Shown here: piece after piece, positions 54,560 through 64,000 of the stretch | Numbering within the stretch: position 1 is the stretch's first letter | Layout of the letters: the number at the start of each line of letters is the position of its first letter | Assembly (NCBI GenBank): GCA_036867785.1 | Contig: CP145413.1 | Coordinates: 806,001 to 870,000 of the forward strand | Source: Plasmodiophora brassicae | Lineage: Eukaryota; Endomyxa: Phytomyxea; Phytomyxea; Plasmodiophorida | Length of the DNA: 64,000 bases | Direction of reading: 5' to 3' | Translations under genes and position numbers: made by a program | Notes under the pieces: generated by a model | The model's input: the letters and a program-made list of their open reading frames with translations, nothing else | Databases searched by the model: none | What the model was told of the DNA's origin: nothing

Positions 54560-57500
54560 ATGGATGCAAGGATCCGTCTCGAGGATGGCATGTCTGTCGG
54601 CGGGCTGTCCAGCGACCTTGCCCATGCCGTGCGACGCGCCGACCACATTCGCGTCGACGACAGCGCCCGTGTCGTCCTAGTCGACGTCGATCGCCAATGG
54701 GACGACGCGCGGTTGTCGTCGTTGGAGGCAGCTGTCAAATCTGATTTGATTCTGGTTGGGCAATGGATCCTCGATTCGGACCCGCCTAGCTCTGGCACCC
54801 TTGCGGACGTCATTGCAAAGAGGCGACAGCAGCTGTCGTCTATCGTCGTGACGTGTACGGGGTTCCCGCGTGTCGATACGCGGCGAATTGCAATTCTGGC
54901 CCGTGCCTTATCCATTACCGTCGAGCCGCATTACACAAGGTCCATTACGCATGTCCTCGTTGGTAAGACCGGGTCCGCCAAGCATGCGACGGCCGTCGAT
55001 CAAGGCAGGCCCTGCGTCACCGTCAAATGGTAAAATCGACACTCTGGTATTACCTGCATGTCCGTTGCTGAATTCATGATACTCATTGTTCGATAGGTTG
55101 GAGGCGTGCATGAGGACTGGTGACGTTGCGCCCTGCGATGCCTACTCGGTACCGCCGCTGCTGGGCGCCGTCATCTCCATTTCGCAATTGGATATCGGCG
55201 ACCGCGAAAGGCTGTTCGCTTCGATCGACGAACACGGCGGCGTGTACACCCCCGACTTGTCGTTCAACTGTACGCACCTGGTCGCTATCAACGCGTCTGG
55301 GAACAAGTACGAGTTTGCGCGGAAATACGGGATCACGATCGTGCGCCCCAGCTGGGTCCACGCTATGATCGAGGGGCGGGGCATCGTCAAGAATCTCAAA
55401 TCGCACCTTCTGGATGGGTTGCCCTCGTCAACGCCTTCGCAACCAGCGCCGCCACCGTCGCGATTGGCAGAGACATCCATTTTACCTGACGTCATCGAGA
55501 TGGACTTCGAGAACGATTCGTATCTGTCTGGCTGTGTCGTCGTGCTTCACGGTTTCGAGGACGAGCGTGTATTTGCCCGCCTTACGAAGCTGCTACGCAC
55601 GGCTGGTGCAACGCGTTTGGATCGGATCCGGACCTTCACAACACACATCGTCGTGTCGCACGGTTCCAGTGCGCCACCGGCGTACCATTGTGCGGTTGTC
55701 AACGTTCAATGGCTGGTGGACTGCTACAACACGAAATCCCGCGTCCCGATCTCTTCTGCCCATCGTGTCGGGTCGAAGGCGACGTCTGCGCCGGCTGTAC
55801 CTGTTCGGACCTCTGGCCTCTACCTTGGCGGTGATGACACCGCCACCGAGTGTCTGACCACTGTCGGGAACGGCGCGTCCGTAGCGGCTCCATCTCCCGT
55901 GAATTTCTCTCAGTTCAATCGATCCCTGATTCGCCAGGCGTCGTCGTCGTCGTCCAAATCGCAGCTGACGCATTTGCTATTTTCTGGCAAGAATTTCAGC
56001 CTGGAACATTCCTCGTTGGACAGTGGGGAACGTGAGGAGATTCGCAATGATATCATCGCGCACGGCGGTGTCGTCATCCATCCTGATAACGCTGGCGGTG
56101 TACGGCTTCACTTCACCGTTGCGCGATATATCGTGGCCGAACCTGGCTGCTGTATGCTGTTTGATGACATCGTCCAAGCATGGGACGATGGGTCAAGACC
56201 GATCCTGGTTACTCCTGGTTGGCTGCAGGGCTGCATTCGAGACCGCGTGCTTCGATCGCCTTGCGATAGCCTGGTCTACCTTCCTGTCCCGAAGAAGCCG
56301 AAACTAAAGGCGTTCCAAGGCCATGGCGTCAGTGTGTCGTTGTCCCAGTTTATGGACCAGGAACGGGACCTAGTCGCTCTTGTCGTCCGACGTTTCGGTG
56401 GACGTTGCAGCGACGACTTTTCGAAGAAGCGCACGCACTTGATTTGCCAGTACCCCGATCGCATGACCAATCCTAAACAGGCCATGGCAGTCAAGCACCG
56501 CATCCCGATTGTGCATTTCGCATGGCTGCATGACAGTGTGCTGGCCGGGCACGTCATGCCGGCGGCGCCGTATGAAGATCTCCTGAATCGCACACCTGTT
56601 CCAGCGGAGAAAAGCGTTGCGCCTATGCAGGCCGACAGGCGCGAGCCTTTCCCTGCGACGCCTTTTTCTTCGACTCTTGTGGGTTCGGTTTCAACCGTTT
56701 CGAAAACGATTTTGTCTCCCGATTTCGAGTCGGTCCTGTCGAAGACACTGGCCAGCGCAGCTGGCGATTCATGGTTGGCACCAAAGCCTAAGTCTCCGAG
56801 GAAACCGCTGTCGATCATGTCTCCGTTTGTCGCACGTCCCAAACCGGTTGTCGTCGCCAACTCGGTCAACAGATTTGAGCTCGCTAAACAAGACAGCGCC
56901 CTTATGACTCAGGCCGCGGTGCCAAAGACGCCTGCTGCTGATAATGCATGTTCGGGCGACCAAGGCGGTGACGATGATGATGATGATGAACCAGTGCATG
57001 TGCTGCCTCGCCGGCTGTCTTCGTCGGACACCACAACGGTGACGTTGTCCGGCATGAAACGACCCTTGTCCAGCGACACGGCTACGCCAAGTGACAAGCG
57101 GCGCATCGTTCCGATGAATGACAGCAGCGGGACCAGCCTGACATCGTATCGTTTCGTTATCAGCGGCCCAACCGGCAGCGCGCGTACATCCCTCGAAGCG
57201 ACTATCAAGAGGCTGGGCGGCGAACTCGTCGACGTCAGTGTCGAGGGTGTGGAAGCGTGCACCCACGTGGTCGCCACGAAACTCAGCCGAGTCGAGAAGG
57301 TCATGCTTGGCATGCTGCTGGGCAAATGGATCGTCCGCCCGTCCATGATCGAGCGCAGCGACGTCGTGGGGTTCTTCGTTGATTCCTCGTTGCACGACTG
57401 GGCAGATGTCGAAGGTGAACCATTGGCTCAGGCCATCAAGCACTGGCGACAGACTACTACAAAACCGTTCGCTGGGCAGCGGGCGCTCCTCTGTATGGCC

Positions 57501-57815
57501 TCTCAGTCTTCCGTGTTTGAAAGCCTCCTGCATGCTGGCGGTGCTGAGACCGTCGAGGTTAGGGTCGCCGATGGCGACCTCGACGCCTGTTCCCGAACAT
57601 CACATGTGTACGTGGACTCCAAATCGACGTCGTCGTTTTCCTCCCTACTCTCTGATGCAGATCAACATCGCGTACGCTGCCTATCTACCGATTTCATCGT
57701 CGAGACGATCTGCTCGTCGGCAACGACCCCTGACACCAGTTACCTGATGGCAGCACCATCTCCGAAGCGCGCCGGCCACCGAGCACCCGCCCGGCGATCA
57801 TCCCGCAGAAGATAG
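54560..57815 (+). CDS. Multi-BRCT scaffold protein, TopBP1/Dpb11-like
   Basis: Exons 54560-55029 and 55097-57815 with a 67-nt intron; 1,062 aa. I count six or seven BRCT repeats, most with the late Trp: near residues 10-90, 95-165 (TVKWLEACMRTG spans the splice), 177-255 (VRPSWVHAMIEGRG), 299-375 (VNVQWLVDCYN), 448-540 (VTPGWLQGCIRD), 562-645 (VHFAWLHDSVLAG) and a C-terminal one at 841-925. A linker rich in Ser, Pro and basic residues (about 650-830) separates the last, as expected for a region regulated by kinases. TopBP1/Dpb11/Rad4 proteins bind phosphorylated partners in replication initiation and checkpoint signalling. Rtt107-like is the alternative. Confidence 0.82.
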
Positions 57816-57981
57816 ACAGGCTGGCTCCTATCCCTGCCAATCATGTTTAAACTGGATCAGTATTTATCGTGCGTGATCATCACCGGCCGGCGATCAGGGA
57901 CCCGTTGCCGATGAGTTCGTTGTCGTCGTTCGGCGGAGCGCCCTTCCCCCATTGCGAACTCCGTAATAGCGTCGACGTCCG

Positions 57982-58832
57982 ATGGGCAACAAGGGCAGCA
58001 GGCCCGTCTTCGACTACAACCACTGCGCACAGAAACTGGGTCCCGCTGGTCAGTGTCCTGCTGCTGCGTCGCCGCCGCTTGCCTTATTGGGTGGTTCGTG
58101 GGCGCAGGGGTGAGCCAGTACCGGGCCTGGTTTCGTTCACTGCTGAACGGCGCCGCCGACGATGCGACAGCGGGCATTCCATTTGGTATGCCGCGTGTAT
58201 CGTTTGGAATCGAGTGCGCATCGAGAGTCTCATGCATGCAGATCGGTTCGCCGCGAGCGAACTGGACGCGTTCCGCGCGTTCGGGCCGAATTTCCTCCAC
58301 CGCATGTGCCAAGTCGTCAACTATTCCGGGTCGGGCACGGTCCAGTTCGACGAGTTCCTGTGCTTCGCGTACGTTCGCGATTTCGGCACCCGAGATGATC
58401 GTTTGCAACGTCGGTGACGTTGCGTGGGTAATCGGTGCCGGTCCCTTACCGTACGACATTCGCTGGCAGTCCTGTTTCGCGTTTGCGACCTGAAAGGTGG
58501 GGGCAAGATCGGCAGGAAGGAGCTGAGGAAGATGAGGGAAGCCATCCTCCTAGGCATGTCTTCGCATCCGTATCCGTCAGCAGCACACGCTGATCCGGGG
58601 CGTAGGCAACCGTGACGCGAAGTCAGGGACGGACGCTGCAGCGCTCCTGAAACGATTCGACATCCTGATCGACGCGTGGGTGACGCTGGCGTTCACCGTG
58701 TTCGACACCAGCAACTCGACGGCGCTGTCGTTCAACGACTGGCGGCGCCTGGCCGAGACCGACGACCTCGTGGTCTCCGTCCTCGATGCCCTCGCCGCAC
58801 CTCGCAATGAATTCCCGACGTTGGTATCATGA
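57982..58832 (+). CDS. N-myristoylated EF-hand protein (CIB/calcineurin-B/NCS-like)
   Basis: Five exons: 57982-58039, 58108-58185, 58242-58400, 58470-58553 and 58627-58832; introns of 68, 56, 69 and 73 nt, all phase 1; 194 aa. The start MGNKGSRP is an N-myristoylation signal. Order: ASELDAFRAFG, a first EF-like loop NYSGSGTVQFDEFL, a second DLKGGGKIGRKEL, and a third DTSNSTALSFNDW. The loops lack several canonical Asp or Asn ligands, so only the second, at most, might bind Ca2+ well. The last intron needs a GC donor (G|GCATGT) to keep frame, since no GT donor in the right phase exists. It probably acts as a membrane-bound regulatory subunit for a partner not visible here. Confidence 0.68.
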
Positions 58833-59012
58833 ATACCGCCACCTGTCTTCGTGCTTCCTGGTGCGGATTGACAATAGGCATCGGTTGCCGCCGCTGCGAT
58901 CCTGTTGCCGTCGCCACCGTCGGCAGCAGACTGCAGTCGCGCAACGCCGCGGATGAGACGTGGCGTGCCGCTGTACAGGGTCGGGTCGAAGGTGCGCACG
59001 TTCCCACGGGGG

Positions 59013-60508
59013 ATGACGCCGGTGCTCATCGATGGGCGGACGCTGGAGGGCGGCGGCCAGCTGGTCCGGAACGGCGCCGCCCTGGCGTGCCTGATGTCGG
59101 TGCCGGTCCAGATCGAGAACGTGCGCGGCGGGCGCCAGAAACCCGGCCTGCAGGCGCAGCACCTGACCGGCCTGCGCCTGGTCACCGACCTGGCCGGCGC
59201 CCATCTGGTCTGCGATGGCCTGCGGGCCCACACCCTGTCCATTATACCGCAGATGAAATCGCCTGCCGACGCCAATCAGATCGTGGCCGACTGCCAGACG
59301 GCCGGCTCCATATCGCTGCTGCTGCAGGTCGCCCTTCCCGTCGCCATGTTCGGACGGCAACAGGTCGGCCTGGTGCTGAAAGGCGGTTCGAACGTGTCCA
59401 TGGCACCGCAGGTCTGCCTCTGCTGGCTCCTGTGTGCGCCCACGCCTCCCCCCAAATGAATTCGTTTGCGGCGCAGTGGGATTACATGGCCGACGTCTTC
59501 CTGCCCACGATCAGGCGGTTGTTCGACGTGCACGTGCGGTCGTCCATGGTCCGCAGGGGGTTCTACCCGCGTGGCCAAGGTCAAGTTGACGTTGCCGTAC
59601 CACTGGTCGGGAATGGCGGACCGCTGAAAGCCTTCACGATGGTCAAACGCGGCGACGTCACGAAAATCGCTGTTCGAATCAGTCGGTGCTGCCGTAACTG
59701 ACTGTCGACATTGCCGCTGTGCCTGCTGATGATGTGCTTGTCCAGTTGTGTCGTCTGTCAAGCACAGACTACCCGATCTCAGTGCCCAGCTGGTGGACGA
59801 CGTTCTGCACGAGTTGCAACGCGCGGGTGCCCCGATTTCGGTCCGTTGATTTGGTCGGCGCTGCCGGTTCGTCCCGTGATTGAGCATGCGGCACGGCCAG
59901 CACTATCCGGTTGAGGTCGAAACGGACCTGTCGACGGCGGCCGCCGCCGGCTACACGTCTGTGGTCGGCGTCCTTGCCGTTGCCCATACGTCTGAGGGCT
60001 GCCTGATCTGCGGGTCGAGCCTGCGAGAAGATAAGGTCGACTGTGCGACAGGCGACGTGTGCCGTTGGACGCTCCAGTGACCGGTGAATCGTTCCGCGTT
60101 AGAAAATGGCACCGCGAGCTGTGGCCGAGGCGGCACGCCAGGCCGTCGCGGAACTGAAAACCATGCTGTCCACCGATGCCTGTGTCGACGACTACCTGCA
60201 GGTCCAAATGCGTCTGCCGCCTTGCTGTCATCCCGACGTGTTTCTGACCCGGCCGCAGGATCAACTGATTCTCTTCATGGCACTCGCCGAAGGGACATCG
60301 TCACTGCGATGTCGTGAGCTGACAATGCACACGAGGACAGGTACGTCACTGTTGGGACGATGTCGTTTGCCCGTCACATCATCACCATGTGGGCCTGCCA
60401 GGGATCTTTGTTTGCGAGAAGTTGACCTCGGCCAGGTTCCGCGTTATACCTGACGGCAGCGATTTCATCATTGAATGCGATGGCATCGGCTGGAAAACGC
60501 CAGAGTGA
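59013..60508 (+). CDS. RTCA: RNA 3'-terminal phosphate cyclase
   Basis: Seven exons: 59013-59411, 59477-59685, 59768-59840, 59901-60035, 60103-60201, 60259-60340 and 60402-60508; 367 aa, the usual family length. It converts RNA 3'-phosphates to 2',3'-cyclic phosphates using ATP through a covalent enzyme-AMP. Recognisable blocks: IDGRTLEGGGQLVRNGAALA, RGGRQKPGLQAQHLTGL, TAGSISLLLQVALPVAMF, LKGGSNVSMAPQ|WDYMADVF, RRGFYPRGQGQV, CVDDYLQ|DQLILFMALAEG and the C-terminal FIIECDGIGWKTPE. The His that is adenylylated should lie near TMHTRTG. Intron 2 (82 nt) and the exon 3-4 joint are the least certain. Intron 5 (60202-60258) is 57 nt and open in frame. Confidence 0.9.
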
Positions 60509-60604
60509 TCCTCGAACTATTGTCGCTTCCAAGCCGTTCCCGGTGAACAGCACGTACCTATCTGTTTTACTAATAAGAGGGCGCTATAGTCATCATGCCT
60601 GGGC

Positions 60605-62349
60605 TTAGGCGAGGGCCGCCGCGAACGCCTTTGTGAATCCGAGCGTACCCGCCTGCCCGTACGTGTTGCAAGTCGCCGAGGCGGCACCCGGGGCACAGTC
60701 TGTGTCGCGGTCGAACGACCAGAAGTGGACGCCGCCCAGCCCGTTCTGCTTCACGAAGCTCGCCACGGTCTGTACGTCGGCCAGCGTGAACGTCTCGCCT
60801 GGCGAGTCGTTGCCGCCGATCATCGGTGTGATCTCGATCTGCGAGTACGGGATCCCGTTCTGGGTGTGCAGGTTCTGGGCGGCTTGGACCGCCGACGCCC
60901 CCATGTCGCAGTTGCCATCGCCGCCGACGACACAATTGCCACCGCCGGCGCTTCCGTAGTCCATCGTCATCAAGTTGATGTAGAAGTTGGACAGGCCGAG
61001 CTTGTTCACCGACGACAGGACCATGTTGCCGAAGGTGCCCAGCGTCCCCGACACGGCTCCACCCAACGTGGCCACCGTGAAGCTGAATCGCAGGCCCGGG
61101 TACGTCCCCTGTGCCGCCTTGACGCACTGCACCAGGTTGTCGATGTCTGTCTGCGTCTGGCTGCCTTCGATATCAAAGTCGACTCCTGCGAGAACGGTAA
61201 GCCGGCTGAAGGTTCCATCTGGCATGACACCACTGACGCACCGATTAGGCTTGGGGAGTTGTAGCGTCCGATGAACGCCAGGAAGTCGGATGGGTTCCCG
61301 CAAGTGAACGACCCACCTGCGCCGCCCGTCGAGATGATGTACTTGATGCCCGCGCTTGCCCAGGCGTTGACGTTCGCGCTGATGAAGGCGGAAACCTGGT
61401 ATGAGCCCCAGGCTTCCGACGTGCATGACCCGCCTGCGAAGGCCCACGTGACGGTGGTGATACCCGTGCCGGCCAGCGCGGATAGTAGGTTCGTCTGTGA
61501 TCCGGTAATCGATGTGCTGATGGCGTTTGTGTTCGCGTCGTAGTAGATCGTCACGTCCTTGTACGGGCCGAACACGAACGAGGGAGCCGTCCCCGACGCT
61601 TGTGCAGGTGGTGCTGCTGGTGCCGCCCCAGGCGATGCTGGATCTGGCGATGGAGCACCACCAGACGCTGGTGCGGGAAGTGGCGTTCCAGTAGACTCTG
61701 GTGCGGGAAGTGGCGTTCCAGTAGACGGTGGTGCGGGAAGTGGCGTACCAGCAGATGCGGGGGCGGGCTGGCCAGGCGGGCCATTCGTCGGCATCGGCAA
61801 GGGGGTCATGGGCAGAGGTGGCGGCGTAGGAATCGGGTTGCCCGCCTGCGGCTGCCCAGGGAGACCTCCTGCTGGCGCTCCCTGAGGCATGGCAGGCGGT
61901 GGCGGCGGAGCTTGCGGTTGTCCTTGTCCTGGGCCTGGCGGACCTTGACCTTGACCTTGACCCTGCCATCCTGGCTGGCCTTGACCCTGGCCTCCTGGCT
62001 GTCCTTGGCCCTGGCCTGGCCACCCGCCCTGTGGACCTTGCCCTTGGCTCTGTGCATCTCCTTGTCCCTGGCCGCGCCGCCCACGATGTCGGCCGTGCCC
62101 TCCACCCTGTCCAGGGGATCCTCCTCCGTATCCACCTCCGCCACGGCCACCTCCACCGTAACCGCCTCCACCGTGGCCGCCTCCACCGTGACCGCCTCCA
62201 CCGTGACCGCCTCCACCGTGGCCGCCTCCACCGTGACCGCCTCCCCCGTGTCCCCAACGACCCTGCGAGGATGCATCTTCACCTTGGCTATCAGCTAGCG
62301 ATACGACGATCGCGAGGAGCGCGACGATGATCGGGATCGTGAGTCGCAT
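60605..62349 (-). CDS. Secreted GH18 chitinase with Gly/His- and Pro-rich repeat region
   Basis: Exons 62349-61242 and 61185-60605 with a 56-nt phase-1 intron; 562 aa. The signal peptide is MRLTIPIIVALLAIVVSLADS. Residues ~35-75 are GGGGH repeats (15-bp DNA units ccgcctccaccgtgg), then a GQGQ-rich stretch and a Pro/Ala-rich linker with STGTPLPAP repeats. The catalytic GH18 barrel follows: VTIYYDANTNAIS, INTVTWAFAGG-like start, ISTGGAGGSFTCG, active-site LIG|VDFDIEG (D-x-D-x-E, acid Glu), MTMDYG, and a C-terminal GGVHFWSFDRDTDC. It should cleave chitin outside the cell or in the cell wall. The His/Gly repeats could bind metal or wall polymers. The gene is convergent with RTCA, 96 bp apart. Confidence 0.92.
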
Positions 62350-62634
62350 TGGCAGAGTGCTGATGTTCCCACGCCTATATCACAATGAACCTGTCGGGAC
62401 CTGGGGATCACACTGTCTGCAGGTAGTCACCGCTGCCGTCGTCGCTGCGTGTTCCCTTAACGGAACACGTTTCCCCCAGCCCCGTTGTGACACTGTCGTC
62501 ACTTTGACGCCGCTTCAGTTTCATTAAGGTCTTCCGTATTGGCCTACCTGGCATATTCTATGCAGGCGCTCCCCTGCTTCCCCAGTGAAGGTTATGTTAC
62601 GTCAGTGTATTCGTTGATGAACGATGGCCTCCAC

Positions 62635-64000
62635 CTAAACCGAGGTGTCGGTCAGGAAAATGGCCGCCCCAGCCAGGATCCATTGTCGAGCGTCGCCAGA
62701 GCACGGCAACTTCAGTTCGCTGACTACTTTGTCCCGGGTTGTTGACTCGTATAGTGGTAACTGGACGGCATCGTTGTACGGGTCAGGTTGCGCGGCATCG
62801 ACGAACGCAATGTAGCAGAGTGGCAGCGCCTGCAGTAACGGGGACTGAGCACTCAGGGAGGAAAGTTGCCCATTGGTGAACGCCGCTCCCTGAAGAAGAA
62901 GCCTGCGCGCGCGCATAGCGTTCAGAACGAATCAGGCATGAACATTGCTCCTGTTCCTATCGTACCCTTCGACCTGCATGACAGGCGACGCTGCGCGTGG
63001 CACTCTTGTCCTGTCGAGCGCACAGACGATCCTGAGCGAGTCGATCGACAGCTGGAGCTGCCGTGCTGTCTCCTGTCGGAACGCGTTCAGGAAGGCCGCC
63101 GGGTGGAACAGGTGGGCGAGGCGCAACGGAGCGCTCAGGAGCGAATTCGACGACAGCCGGTCGGCCCACGACGCCAGCGCAGGTTGTCGTGATATGACTT
63201 CGGAAACGAACGCGGATGCATTTTCAGGGCCGCTGGCCCAGATGCTTGACCAACTATGCAAACACGAGTTCGTCAACCGTACAGGACGTTATGGCTTTAC
63301 GCATCGCATACCTGGACGGGACGGAACCCTTCATTAGGGCCCTGGCATCGGCTTCGATCTGGGACGTTCGTATACCGGTGCCTGACCAGACCAGGTCGTA
63401 CAGCGCACCCAGGCTGCTGTCGATGACCGCAGCCAGGTTCGTGACTCGGCATTTCTCGAGGTTCAGGAAGTTGACAAGCGGCGAAGCATCGTCACCGGGA
63501 GGTGTGTCCGCGCCATACGTGGGGCCGTTCCGAGGTGATGAGCGCCACAGCGTCATCACGGGAGACAGAAGCGCCCGCCAAGCGTCACGATCGTATCGGT
63601 CAGCGTGGGCAGCACTGACGAGCGCATGGTGCAGCGTTTTCAGCTGCCCCAGTACCGCAGCGCTTCGTTGACGCTGAACGCTGCCCTCGACGTTCTCCGG
63701 TAACCCGAAGACGAGGGGCGAATCGGTGTCGGGCAGTGAACGTATTACTCGAAGGAAGTCGCCGTGGGCCGCACTCGAAGGGATGCGCACGCTGGGACCC
63801 AGGTCGACGTCGTCCCGGAATATGTTCTCGATGTAAGCACGTAGGACTCGACAGTCGAATGCGTTATCGATGCGGCCACCGTAGACCGCGTCCTGCATCA
63901 GCCCATAAATCGTAGGCCATGGCACCGGCGAAGGAGCGCTGCGCCCGGAACAGATACCGTCGATGATATCCGCACCTGCTCGCAGGTCGGCCAGGGAAAA
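62635..64000 (-). CDS. DYNC2H1: Cytoplasmic dynein 2 heavy chain (intraflagellar transport), C-terminal part
   Basis: The gene enters from the right edge in frame at 64000. Exons seen: 64000-63312, 63253-62966 and 62902-62635; introns of 58 and 63 nt; 414 residues. Blocks match the AAA6 and C-terminal region of DYNC2H1: DLRAGADIIDGI, YGLMQDAVYGGRIDNAFDCR, LPDTDSPLVFGLPENVEGS, a WASGPENASAFVSEVI joint after the first intron, LFHPAAFLNAFRQETARQ, EG|LLLQGAAFTNGQL, and an LPLYESTTRD...PCSGDARQWI end. It is the retrograde IFT motor of cilia and flagella. Unlike the outer-arm gene in this window it is intron-bearing. 285 bp separate its stop from the chitinase start on the same strand. Confidence 0.92.

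Overview
The window is nuclear DNA of a GC-rich, flagellated unicellular eukaryote. The evidence is short spliceosomal introns throughout (about 53-100 nt, donors mostly GTACGT, GTATGN or GTCNNN, acceptors CAG or TAG), nucleus-encoded mitochondrial proteins (complex I 24 kDa subunit, ribosomal protein uL13m), and two ciliary motor heavy chains: an outer-arm axonemal dynein of the DNAH5/DNAH8 type and the intraflagellar-transport dynein DYNC2H1. Secreted proteins of a kind I associate with zoosporic fungi, a GH18 chitinase, a hybrid histidine kinase and a CNG/HCN-type K+ channel would fit a zoosporic fungus or a related flagellate protist. The taxon is inferred, not proven.

Layout. 1-9.5 kb: the 3' part of a PH-domain gene (+), a K+ channel (-), a secreted six-hairpin-like protein (-), and two tandem copies of a secreted-protein gene (+) that share a heat-shock-element-like promoter palindrome. 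10.3-16.1 kb: two non-autonomous DNA transposons with perfect 8-bp target duplications bracket a peroxiredoxin-like gene whose peroxidatic Cys is Ser, lysyl-tRNA synthetase, and the complex I 24 kDa subunit. 16.2-23.9 kb: the main mobile region. It holds a SAP-tyrosine recombinase gene (Crypton-like) followed on the same strand by an intact RecQ-type helicase gene, then repeat blocks rearranged as direct copy, inverted copy, direct copy. The rearrangement captured the 3' end of the neighbouring uL13m gene. 24.8-26 kb: a foldback repeat and a Gag-like fossil. 26.4-40.3 kb: a 4,628-codon intronless outer-arm dynein gene with extreme codon bias.

40.4-64 kb: a GDSL esterase (-), a gene-poor repeat-bearing stretch (41.4-46.8 kb) that contains a PKVAV-repeat protein gene, a SETD3/LSMT-like SET methyltransferase (+), a PAP2/sphingomyelin-synthase-like membrane enzyme (-), an unknown secreted helical protein (+), a hybrid histidine kinase (+), a multi-BRCT TopBP1/Dpb11-like protein (+), an N-myristoylated EF-hand protein (+), RNA 3'-terminal phosphate cyclase in seven exons (+), a GH18 chitinase with Gly/His and Pro-rich repeats (-), and the 3' end of DYNC2H1 (-).

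Exon structures were worked out by hand from reading frame, splice signals and remembered family consensus. No alignments or searches were run. The most notable candidate for an undescribed system is the tyrosine recombinase plus RecQ helicase unit, flanked by an inverted 12-nt motif and repeat arrays.
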